Shown: positions 1 to 6,163 of the stretch, in pieces
Position numbering within the stretch: position 1 is the first letter of the stretch
Layout of the letters: each line of letters starts with the position of its first letter
Origin: Sulfurovum sp.
GTDB lineage: Bacteria; Campylobacterota; Campylobacteria; Campylobacterales; Sulfurovaceae
Assembly (NCBI GenBank): GCA_030634925.1
Contig: DAOVZV010000065.1
Location: 1-6,636, forward strand
Length of the DNA stretch: 6,636 bases
Direction of reading: 5' to 3'
Position numbers and translations under genes: made by a program
The notes under the pieces: generated by a model
Told to the model about the DNA's origin: nothing
The model's input: only the letters and a program-made list of their open reading frames with translations
Database searches by the model: none

Positions 1-464
1 GGAGTTTTGACATCTATATTAGTTTTGGTAATATTATCTTCTATATTCATATCAGCATTAGCAACAATCTCATCACCCAAAGCATAAATATCATCTCCAA
101 AAAATGGTGCTTTATCCACAGTCATCTTAAAACCATTATACTCACTAGGGTTGTGAGAACCAGTAATCATAATAGATGCGTCAGTAGTCACACCATCAAA
201 CTCTATATAGTTAGAGTAATAATTTACAGGAGTAGCAACCATACCCATATCAAGGACCCTGCAACCTGCTTTGTTGAGTCCTGATGTTAGATAATCACGC
301 AAAATAGGAGAGTGTGAACGAGCATCATAACCGATGGATACGACTTTGTCTCCACCTATCTTTTGACCCAAAAAATAACCAATGAGCTTAACGCTTTTTT
401 CATTCAATTCTTTCTCAAAAATACCTCGTATATCATACTCTCTAAAAATGCTTTTGCTTATCAT
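1..464 (-). CDS. manB: phosphomannomutase/phosphoglucomutase, N-terminal part (3' end outside window)
   Basis: Alpha-D-phosphohexomutase family enzyme that interconverts mannose-6-P/mannose-1-P (and usually glucose-6-P/glucose-1-P) in the cytoplasm, feeding nucleotide-sugar and surface polysaccharide synthesis. Only about the first 154 residues are present; family members are about 450-460 aa, so roughly two thirds lies beyond base 1. Visible family signatures are FREYDIRG near residues 7-14, the GYDAR stretch at 45-49, and the phosphoserine loop TGSHNPSEYNGFK at 101-113, with Ser103 as the expected phosphorylated catalytic serine. The start is the ATG at 464-462, preceded by AAAAGGA (476-470) with a 5-nt spacer. 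It begins 20 bp after the yfaZ stop codon, so it is probably co-transcribed with it. Substrate preference (mannose versus glucose) cannot be read from this fragment, so the symbol is the family default. Confidence 0.9.
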   Translation of the reverse strand, partial: MISKSIFREYDIRGIFEKELNEKSVKLIGYFLGQKIGGDKVVSIGYDARSHSPILRDYLTSGLNKAGCRVLDMGMVATPVNYYSNYIEFDGVTTDASIMITGSHNPSEYNGFKMTVDKAPFFGDDIYALGDEIVANADMNIEDNITKTNIDVKT

Positions 465-484
465 TGTTTTCCTTTTAAGACGAT

Positions 485-1048
485 TTAAAATATAAGTTTC
501 ATTCCACCATATATGCTATCGTTAAATACTTTATCTGCTTGATTGTAGTCTGTATCTATACTTCTAAAACCTGTAAATAGATGTATATTTGGTACTATCT
601 CTACATTTCCTTCTACTTTTAGCTCTGTATAACTTTTGGCATCTCTAAATGATAATACAGGAGGTGCATACGCTATACTTGTGGCTATAAATAGAGGTGG
701 TATAGTGTAGTTAAATGGAATATTGAATGTAGCTTTTGCAAATAGAGGAATTGCCATAAAATCTGTTGTGAAATTTATCTTTGCTCCTAGGGCAAGTGAT
801 ACACCACTAGCACCTTGGAGAGCATTTACACCACTTATACCGATACTTGTCATACTATCATTGAGGGTCTTTAGGTATGCCAAGTCCAACATATATGTAG
901 TACTTTCAGAGTAGTAGCTAAAAGCATTCATATCTACAGATGCTTCTAGTTCCAAGTCTTCTTTATTGATATTTATTCCTACACTGCTTTGGGCATATAG
1001 TATTCCAAAAGAGAGTATATAGGTCAAAAAGTATTTTTTGAAATTCAT
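485..1048 (-). CDS. YfaZ-family outer-membrane beta-barrel protein
   Basis: Predicted 187-aa exported protein resembling the YfaZ family, whose function is unknown. Residues 1-19 look like a Sec signal peptide: Lys4-Lys5, a hydrophobic stretch, and likely cleavage after Leu-Tyr-Ala19 before Gln20. The mature part alternates polar and hydrophobic residues in short strands, opens with a VGININKEDLELEAS-like first strand, and ends in GGMKLIF. The C-terminal Phe187 is the usual outer-membrane barrel assembly signal. A GFRSIDTDY segment (about 158-166) followed by a final strand is typical of the Campylobacterota members as I remember them. The ATG at 1048-1046 has AAGGA (1060-1056) 7 nt upstream. 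It sits 59 bp after ccoS and 20 bp before manB. Export and barrel are inferred from sequence pattern; a physiological role is not known. Confidence 0.78.
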   Translation of the reverse strand: MNFKKYFLTYILSFGILYAQSSVGININKEDLELEASVDMNAFSYYSESTTYMLDLAYLKTLNDSMTSIGISGVNALQGASGVSLALGAKINFTTDFMAIPLFAKATFNIPFNYTIPPLFIATSIAYAPPVLSFRDAKSYTELKVEGNVEIVPNIHLFTGFRSIDTDYNQADKVFNDSIYGGMKLIF

Positions 1049-1079
1049 AACTTAATCCTTGTTCATATTTATTGATATA

Positions 1080-1088
1080 ATAATAACA
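1080..1088 (-). promoter_or_regulatory. possible extended -10 element upstream of the YfaZ gene
   Basis: In the 59-bp gap between ccoS and the YfaZ gene, the minus strand reads TGTTATTAT (1088-1080), an extended -10-like sequence about 30 nt before the ATG. No recognisable -35 is present, and the region is so AT-rich that chance matches are likely. It may allow the outer-membrane protein and manB to be expressed independently of ccoIS. Weak evidence. Confidence 0.2.
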
Positions 1089-1107
1089 TAAATTTCTTTT
1101 ATAGTTC

Positions 1108-1338
1108 TTAATCAGGAGGGCTATATTCTCTCTCTTTCTTCTCTTTTCTGGCTCTTTTTTTCTCATCCATCATCACAGCATCTCTCAAATCTTCTTCATT
1201 ATCATACCTAGTAGCATCTATAAATTTGGACTCATCATCAAACTGTCCACTCTTCACAGCCCAAAGTAGTCCAATCAGTCCCAATGCTCCTAGAAATGTG
1301 GATACTCCTATCATCAATATTATTACACTCTCACTCAT
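1108..1338 (-). CDS. ccoS: cbb3-type cytochrome oxidase assembly protein CcoS
   Basis: Small inner-membrane protein required for maturation of cbb3-type cytochrome c oxidase; in studied bacteria loss of CcoS gives oxidase lacking redox cofactors. The 76-aa product has one N-terminal membrane segment (about residues 5-28) followed directly by the family hallmark WAVKSGQFDD (26-35). The remaining 40 residues form an acidic then strongly basic tail (DEKKRARKEKKERE) that is longer than in many CcoS proteins. I chose the ATG at 1338-1336, because AAAGGA (1349-1344) lies 5 nt upstream. The adjacent in-frame GTG at 1341-1339 would add one Met and overlap the ccoI stop by one base, but it leaves only a 2-nt spacer. 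The ribosome site lies within the last codons of ccoI, so translation is probably coupled to it. Confidence 0.93.
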   Translation of the reverse strand: MSESVIILMIGVSTFLGALGLIGLLWAVKSGQFDDESKFIDATRYDNEEDLRDAVMMDEKKRARKEKKEREYSPPD

Positions 1339-1340
1339 CA

Positions 1341-3752
1341 CTATCCTTTAAACTTTATTTGTTTAATTCTAATTGAATTTCCTACTACTACCAATGAGCT
1401 TAGACTCATAGACAATGCTGCGATGAGAGGATTGACAAACCCCATCACAGCTAGAGGAACAGCTACCATATTATATAACAAAGAAAATGCCAAATTCTCT
1501 TTTACTGCCTGATAAGTTCTTCGGGATAATATATATGACTCATATATACTCTTTGGTTTCTCATCAAGAAGTACTATATCACTCACTTCAATAGCAATAT
1601 CAGCACCACCACCCATAGCAATAGCAATATCAGCACGGCTTAGGGCGATAGCATCATTGATACCATCTCCAGCCATCACGACTATATGTCCCTCTGTATG
1701 GAATTGGTCTATCTTATTTGATTTGTCTTGTGGTAGCATTTTACTATATACTTCATCTATTCCTACCTCTTTTGCTATAGAGTCTGCACTCTGCTTGTGG
1801 TCTCCTGTAAGCATAACAACTCTAATCCCTAATGCTTTTATATCTCTTATCGCCTCTTTTGCTCCATCTCTTAGTGTATCTTTCAGTTCAAATGATGCTA
1901 CAAGCTTATTGTCTATAGCCAAAAATAGCAGAGAGTTATCAGAGTTACTATCTACTTCTATGCCTGATGATTGTAGTAGTTGGGCATTTCCTGCAAGTAT
2001 ATTTTTATCTTGATACGATGCACTTAGACCTTTTGCTTCTATACTTTTTATATTTTCCAGCTCCATAGTAGATATATCATCATAGTTTGATATTATATAC
2101 TCTTTGATACCTTTGGATATTGGATGATTGGATGTATCTACTAGTGCATATAGCAAAGAGTGGTCAAACCCTTCAAATATTTCTACTCCTACAACAGATG
2201 GTTTGCCCTCGGTGAGTGTCCCTGTCTTGTCTATAGCCAATATATCACTCTTTGCCATTGTCTCCAAAAATGAAGCTTCCTTAAAGAGTATCCCTCTTTT
2301 GGCAGATATTCCAATTCCCACTAGTGTTGCCATCGGAGTAGCCAATCCCAAAGCACAAGGACACGCTATAACTATGACAGAGATAGCAACTATCAAAGCC
2401 TCTTCAAAGCTTCCAAATCCAAAATACCATCCTGCAAATGTCAAAATAGCTATCACCAATATAGTAGTAGAGAAATACCCTGAAATACTATTGGCTAGTT
2501 GTTCTATTTTTGGCTTTTTGGTGATAGACTCTTCTAGTAGATTGACTATTGAATTGAGCATAGAGTTAGATGCGTCTTTGGTTGCTTTGTAGTGTATGAT
2601 GGAGTCCAAACATATCGACCCACTCAAAATAGTATCAGATGATTTCTTGTAAATAGGCTCACTCTCTCCAGATAATGAACTCTCATCAAATGAACCCTCT
2701 CCCCATATTACCTCTCCATCTATGACGACTTTTTCTCCTGATTTGAGTTCTATAATATCATCTATAATAATATTTTCAGTACTTACTATAGATTTGATAC
2801 CATCTTTGACAATAGTAACTTCTGTAGGAGTACTTCCCATCAGAGTATCGAGAGTATCCACAGCACTCTTTTTGCTAAGTACTTCGAGATATTTACCCAC
2901 AAGAACAAATGTAATAATCATCACCACAGAGTCGAAATATACCTCACCTCTTTGCGTAATCATCGCATATATAGAGTATATATAAGCAGACATCGCCCCT
3001 GAAGCTACGAGTGTATCCATATTGACTATATTATTTTTATATCCATAATATGCACCCCTAAAAAATATCCATCCAGAATAAAAAAGCACAGGAGTAGCAA
3101 GGACAAATTGAGCTACGCTGATAATATTTTTGAAAGACTGCTCCATACCACCAAAATATCCAGCATAATGAGCAACTGCCAACCACATAATATTCATAGC
3201 ACCAAATACAGCTACCAATATCCGTGAATAATAATTTTTGCGAGTTTTGATAGCTCTATCTTCTTGAAGTCTTGGGTCATAAGGATAGGCATTATAACCG
3301 ATTGAACGAATAATCTCTATGATACCTGATAGCTTGATTTCATCTTTGTCCCATATTACTTTGGCTTTGTTATTTGTATAGTTGATACTAGTCTCTATCA
3401 CACCATCAGTCTGATGAAGTACCTTTTCATTGAGCCATACACAAGCAGAACAGTGGATACCCTCAATGATGAGGTTTACTTGTGATAATCCATCATCAGT
3501 AGTAGTGATATATTTCTTCTCAAAACCTTCCAAATCAAACTTCTCCAAATCATCACTATTTATAGAAGCAGGTTGAAGCTTATTCTCTCCCAATTTATCA
3601 TAAAATGAGTTAAGTCCTTGGTCATTTAGAAGATGATAAACACCCTCACAACCCTTACAACAAAAAAATAACTCTTTATCATTATCTTGTTCTATTATCA
3701 TAACATTTTTTGGAAACTCTAAATTACAGTGCGTACATGGGACTTGGTTCAA
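1341..3752 (-). CDS. ccoI: copper-translocating P1B-type ATPase CcoI/FixI for cbb3 oxidase assembly
   Basis: Inner-membrane ATPase that exports Cu(I) from the cytoplasm for the CuB centre of cbb3 oxidase. Domains in order: a Cys-rich N-terminal metal-binding region (Cys6-x-x-Cys9, then Cys31/Cys32/Cys35); a heavy-metal-associated domain with GIHCSAC (Cys101, Cys104); four membrane segments (about 178-290); actuator loop SGES (361-364); two more membrane segments (about 425-470) with the transport motif CPC at 464-466; phosphorylation site DKTGT with Asp508; the P1B His-Pro pair (543-544); TGD (649-651); GDGIND (695-700); and two C-terminal membrane segments. At 803 aa it is full length with all key residues. 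The cysteine-rich extra N-terminal region and the adjoining ccoS favour CcoI over the export ATPase CopA. The start is TTG at 3752-3750: an in-frame TAA lies just upstream, and the next ATG (Met18) would remove Cys6/Cys9. Confidence 0.95.
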   Translation of the reverse strand: MNQVPCTHCNLEFPKNVMIIEQDNDKELFFCCKGCEGVYHLLNDQGLNSFYDKLGENKLQPASINSDDLEKFDLEGFEKKYITTTDDGLSQVNLIIEGIHCSACVWLNEKVLHQTDGVIETSINYTNNKAKVIWDKDEIKLSGIIEIIRSIGYNAYPYDPRLQEDRAIKTRKNYYSRILVAVFGAMNIMWLAVAHYAGYFGGMEQSFKNIISVAQFVLATPVLFYSGWIFFRGAYYGYKNNIVNMDTLVASGAMSAYIYSIYAMITQRGEVYFDSVVMIITFVLVGKYLEVLSKKSAVDTLDTLMGSTPTEVTIVKDGIKSIVSTENIIIDDIIELKSGEKVVIDGEVIWGEGSFDESSLSGESEPIYKKSSDTILSGSICLDSIIHYKATKDASNSMLNSIVNLLEESITKKPKIEQLANSISGYFSTTILVIAILTFAGWYFGFGSFEEALIVAISVIVIACPCALGLATPMATLVGIGISAKRGILFKEASFLETMAKSDILAIDKTGTLTEGKPSVVGVEIFEGFDHSLLYALVDTSNHPISKGIKEYIISNYDDISTMELENIKSIEAKGLSASYQDKNILAGNAQLLQSSGIEVDSNSDNSLLFLAIDNKLVASFELKDTLRDGAKEAIRDIKALGIRVVMLTGDHKQSADSIAKEVGIDEVYSKMLPQDKSNKIDQFHTEGHIVVMAGDGINDAIALSRADIAIAMGGGADIAIEVSDIVLLDEKPKSIYESYILSRRTYQAVKENLAFSLLYNMVAVPLAVMGFVNPLIAALSMSLSSLVVVGNSIRIKQIKFKG
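1344..1349 (-). promoter_or_regulatory. ribosome binding site of ccoS, inside the end of ccoI
   Basis: AAAGGA on the minus strand encodes part of the last Lys-Gly codons of ccoI and sits 5 nt before the ccoS ATG at 1338. It decides for ATG over the neighbouring GTG and implies coupled translation of the two genes. Confidence 0.6.
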
Positions 3753-3758
3753 TGGTTA

Positions 3759-3764
3759 CCTTTT
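3759..3764 (-). promoter_or_regulatory. ribosome binding site supporting the TTG start of ccoI
   Basis: AAAAGG on the minus strand, followed by a 6-nt spacer and then TTG at 3752-3750. An in-frame TAA overlaps the spacer, so no longer start is possible, and the site gives direct support for initiation at a non-ATG codon. Confidence 0.6.
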
Positions 3765-3772
3765 CGTATTTT

Positions 3773-3778
3773 ATAATA
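3773..3778 (-). promoter_or_regulatory. possible -10 element of the ccoI operon promoter
   Basis: Minus-strand TATTAT lies about 20 nt before the TTG start of ccoI, in an AT-rich tract. There is no good -35; the nearest candidate, TTATGA with a 16-nt spacer, is poor. That is common in this phylum. It would give a very short leader of about 13-15 nt. A promoter for the leftward genes must lie somewhere in 3753-3860, but its exact place is uncertain. Confidence 0.22.
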
Positions 3779-3827
3779 AATTTTACCCTTATTCTCATAA
3801 AATCCACATACTATTAGATAAGTTAAT

Positions 3828-3856
3828 TTGACTTTTCAGCCAAAAAGGATTATAAT
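3828..3856 (+). promoter_or_regulatory. sigma-70-type promoter of rho
   Basis: TTGACT (3828-3833) and a perfect TATAAT (3851-3856) are separated by exactly 17 bp, a near-consensus housekeeping promoter. Expected transcription start is around 3862-3864, giving a leader of about 65 nt before the rho ATG at 3929. It points rightward, divergent from ccoI. Confidence 0.75.
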
Positions 3857-3884
3857 GGCGACACTACATATAATATATTGTATG

Positions 3885-3920
3885 AAAAACATACAATCTC
3901 CATACCATACACCAAAATAA
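3885..3920 (+). promoter_or_regulatory. G-free, C-rich rho leader segment, rut-like; overlaps a 12-codon mini-ORF
   Basis: Within the predicted rho 5' leader, 36 consecutive bases contain no G and ten C, with pyrimidine-C steps at about 3897-3901, 3905-3906 and 3912-3913. High C, low G unstructured RNA with spaced YC dinucleotides is what Rho binds, and rho genes in other bacteria are known to be autoregulated by termination in their leader. The same stretch lies in a short reading frame, ATG at 3882 to TAA at 3918-3920 (12 codons), without a visible ribosome site. Function is inferred; the C bias is seen directly. Confidence 0.28.
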
Positions 3921-3928
3921 GAGGGCTT

Positions 3929-5260
3929 ATGAGCGATAACAAAAAATCTTCTAATGGCAACAATAGTGCTAATAGAAAAAACAGAACACATATACCAGTC
4001 GATGGTTACAAGATAGAAAACCTCCAGAAACTTCCATTATTACAACTTGTTACAATAGCAAAAGAGGTAAAAGTTGAAAACCCAAATGAATTTCAGAGAA
4101 AAGACCTTATATTTGAGATATTGAAATCACAAGTTAGTCAGGGTGGATTTATACTTTATACTGGTATTTTGGAGATTATGAATGATGGATATGGCTTTTT
4201 GCGTTCTATCGATGGAAACTTTGCTAACTCTCGAAATGATACTTATGTTAGTGGTACGCAGGTCAAGAGATTTGCTCTGCGAAATGGTGATATTGTCACA
4301 GGTCAAGTGCGTTCGCCAAAAGACCAAGAGAAGTATTATGCACTTCTAAAGATAGAGGCTATCAACTATGTAGCCCCTGAAAAGTCCAAGCAGAGACCTC
4401 TTTTTGAAAATCTTACTCCTCTATATGCTAGTGAGCAGATAAAACTAGAGTATAATCCAATGAAGATGACGGGTAGGGTACTAGATTTATTTACTCCTAT
4501 TGGAAAAGGTCAAAGAGCGTTGGTAGTTGCTCCTCCTAGGACTGGTAAGACGGAACTTCTAAAAGAACTAGCTCATGGAATTAGTTATAATAATCCTGAT
4601 GCTTCTTTGATGGTACTGCTCGTAGATGAGAGACCAGAGGAAGTGACAGATATGCAACGCTCGGTCAAGGGTGAGGTATATAGTTCTACATTTGATTTGC
4701 CTGCACAAAATCATGTGAGAACTGCTGAGATGGTGATAGAAAAAGCCAAACGACGAGTGGAGATGGGCAAAGATGTTATTATCTTGCTTGACTCTATTAC
4801 AAGACTTGCTCGTGCTTACAATACAGTTACTCCTAGTTCAGGTAAGGTACTCTCTGGTGGTGTAGATGCGAACGCGTTACATAAACCAAAGAGATTTTTT
4901 GGAGCAGCTAGAAATATAGAAGAGGGTGGAAGTTTGACTATCATTGCTACGGCTCTTATAGAGACAGGAAGCAAGATGGATGAGGTGATATTTGAGGAGT
5001 TCAAGGGTACTGGTAACTCAGAGGTAATCCTCAACCGTCATGTATCGGAGAGACGAATATATCCAGCTATTGATGTGACCAAATCAGGAACTAGAAAAGA
5101 GGAGCTAATGACGACTCCTGAGACTCTCCAAAAAGTATGGGCATTGAGAAATGCTATGCAAAATATGGAAGAGGTTGAGGGGCTTAAATTCTTGTTCTCC
5201 AAGATGATGAAGACCAAAACTAATGAAGAGTTTTTATCTATTATGAATGAGGGTGCTTAA
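3929..5260 (+). CDS. rho: transcription termination factor Rho
   Basis: Hexameric RNA-dependent ATPase/helicase that ends transcription at untranslated, C-rich RNA. The 443-aa product has a short polar Asn/Ser/Lys-rich N-terminus (1-20), the Rho N-terminal helical domain (about 27-70), a cold-shock-like RNA-binding domain (about 72-150) with RNP1 motif DGYGFLRS (86-93), and a RecA-like ATPase core. In the core are Walker A PPRTGKT (202-208, Lys207), catalytic-Glu segment DERPEE (Glu234), Walker B DVIILLD (282-288), the Q-loop SGGVDANAL, the R-loop GSKMD (347-351), and ERR at 374-376 as the likely arginine finger. All expected residues are present and length is normal (E. coli 419 aa). The ATG at 3929 is preceded by GAGGG (3921-3925). 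The frame stays open upstream to a TTG at 3878, but that extension has no ribosome site and is not Rho-like. murI follows 7 bp downstream. Confidence 0.97.
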   Translation: MSDNKKSSNGNNSANRKNRTHIPVDGYKIENLQKLPLLQLVTIAKEVKVENPNEFQRKDLIFEILKSQVSQGGFILYTGILEIMNDGYGFLRSIDGNFANSRNDTYVSGTQVKRFALRNGDIVTGQVRSPKDQEKYYALLKIEAINYVAPEKSKQRPLFENLTPLYASEQIKLEYNPMKMTGRVLDLFTPIGKGQRALVVAPPRTGKTELLKELAHGISYNNPDASLMVLLVDERPEEVTDMQRSVKGEVYSSTFDLPAQNHVRTAEMVIEKAKRRVEMGKDVIILLDSITRLARAYNTVTPSSGKVLSGGVDANALHKPKRFFGAARNIEEGGSLTIIATALIETGSKMDEVIFEEFKGTGNSEVILNRHVSERRIYPAIDVTKSGTRKEELMTTPETLQKVWALRNAMQNMEEVEGLKFLFSKMMKTKTNEEFLSIMNEGA

Positions 5261-5267
5261 CCACTCT

Positions 5268-6068
5268 ATGCTCAAGATAGGTGTCTTTGATTCTGGTTTG
5301 GGTGGCTTGACAATAGTTCAAGCTATATCCCAAATAGTCCAAAATGCAGAGATTTATTATGTAGCAGATACACTCAACGCCCCCTATGGAGACAAAACCC
5401 CCCATCAGATACTACAATACTCTATAGATATAACAAATCATCTCATAACAAATCACGATATAGATACGCTAATAGTGGCATGTAATACGGCTACCTCTTG
5501 GTCTATATCTCATCTTAGAGAACTCTATCCATCACTTATCATCATAGGCACAGAACCAGGGATAAAACCAGCTATAGAGGTCTCTAGTAGTGGCAAGATA
5601 GGAGTATTGGCAACTTTGGCTACACTCAAAGGTGAGAAGTATCAGAGACTAGCAGATAGGTTGTCAGTAGATAGAGATATAGAGATATATCAACAAGCTT
5701 GTCCATCACTAGTAGAGCAGATAGAAAAAGGTGATATAGAGTCAGAACAGACTAGGAAATTACTAGAAGATTGGCTAAAGCCTATGAGTGATAGTGGCGT
5801 TGATACAGTGGTTTTGGGTTGTACGCATTATCCTCTAATAGCTCATATCATAGAGGATATTATGCCTAAAGGTATAAATATCATAGACACACGAGAGGCT
5901 ATATCCAAACATCTATTATATTTATCTACCAAAAGAGGGCATATAAATAGTGGAAAATTAGATATATATATAGAAACTACAGGAGAAATAAAAGTTGATA
6001 TTATAGATATGATTATTTCTGATTATAGGAGTATAAATTTTATTACTATTAGTACTCATAATAGTTAA
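5268..6068 (+). CDS. murI: glutamate racemase
   Basis: Cytoplasmic cofactor-independent racemase that makes D-glutamate from L-glutamate for the peptidoglycan stem peptide. The 266-aa product is full length. It carries FDSGLGGLT at 7-15 (Asp8 and Ser9), APYGDKT at 38-44, ACNTATS at 71-77 with catalytic Cys72, and LGCTHYPL at 183-190 with the second catalytic Cys185 and His187. The start at 5268 puts the FDSG motif where the family normally has it; GAGGG (5249-5253) lies about 14 nt upstream, which is rather far. An in-frame ATG at 5247 would add seven residues and overlap rho by 14 bp, but it has no ribosome site. Either way the gene is probably translated from the rho transcript. No GC-rich terminator hairpin follows the stop codon. 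Confidence 0.95.
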   Translation: MLKIGVFDSGLGGLTIVQAISQIVQNAEIYYVADTLNAPYGDKTPHQILQYSIDITNHLITNHDIDTLIVACNTATSWSISHLRELYPSLIIIGTEPGIKPAIEVSSSGKIGVLATLATLKGEKYQRLADRLSVDRDIEIYQQACPSLVEQIEKGDIESEQTRKLLEDWLKPMSDSGVDTVVLGCTHYPLIAHIIEDIMPKGINIIDTREAISKHLLYLSTKRGHINSGKLDIYIETTGEIKVDIIDMIISDYRSINFITISTHNS

Positions 6069-6113
6069 AATTTAATTATTTATAAAAATAGAGAGTTAGA
6101 ATAAAGTTAAGTA

Positions 6114-6122
6114 TGCTAGAAT
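6114..6122 (+). promoter_or_regulatory. possible extended -10 promoter for the rhodanese-domain gene
   Basis: TGCTAGAAT has the extended -10 pattern (TGn followed by TAGAAT) and lies about 40 nt before the start codon at 6164, in a 95-bp gap after murI. A convincing -35 is not visible. Transcription could also simply continue from rho-murI, because no terminator is seen between the genes. Confidence 0.35.
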
Positions 6123-6134
6123 TTATACAAAATA

Positions 6135-6151
6135 TACACAGTTTTTGTGTA
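6135..6151 (+). repeat. 6-bp inverted repeat in the leader of the rhodanese-domain gene
   Basis: TACACA (6135-6140) and TGTGTA (6146-6151) are perfect inverted copies around a 5-nt GTTTT loop, placed directly upstream of the AAAGGA ribosome site (6152-6157). It could form a weak hairpin in the 5' leader or be a small palindromic operator, but the AT content makes chance occurrence plausible. It is not a terminator, since no U tract follows. Confidence 0.3.
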
Positions 6152-6163
6152 AAAGGATTTTTA

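Noticed and set aside
1072..1085. TTGAT half-site as an FNR-type operator before the YfaZ gene
   Set aside because: Only one half (TTGAT) matches; the other arm of TTGAT-N4-ATCAA is absent, so it is expected by chance in AT-rich DNA.
963..1166. Minus-strand frame overlapping the ends of ccoS and the YfaZ gene
   Set aside because: It covers parts of two well-supported genes in another frame; the product is low-complexity and unlike any family.
1657..2985. Three plus-strand open frames opposite ccoI (1657-2013, 2128-2592, 2722-2985)
   Set aside because: They are antisense shadows of a full-length, fully conserved ATPase gene; Ser/Ile-rich translations show no domain and no ribosome sites.
3878..3928. 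A 17-residue N-terminal extension of Rho starting at TTG 3878
   Set aside because: There is no ribosome site before the TTG, the extension does not look like Rho, and the ATG at 3929 has a GAGGG site and gives the expected MSDNKK-type N-terminus.
5660..5690. GATATAGAGATATAT-type repeats inside murI
   Set aside because: They simply reflect runs of Ile/Asp/Glu codons (ATA, GAT, GAG) in an AT-rich genome, not a tandem repeat element.
6045..6065. Inverted repeat ACTATTA / TAATAGT with a 7-nt loop at the end of murI, as a terminator
   Set aside because: The 7-bp stem is nearly all A-T and is followed by TAAAATTTAATT rather than a U tract; it also lies inside the coding sequence. Too weak to call an intrinsic terminator.
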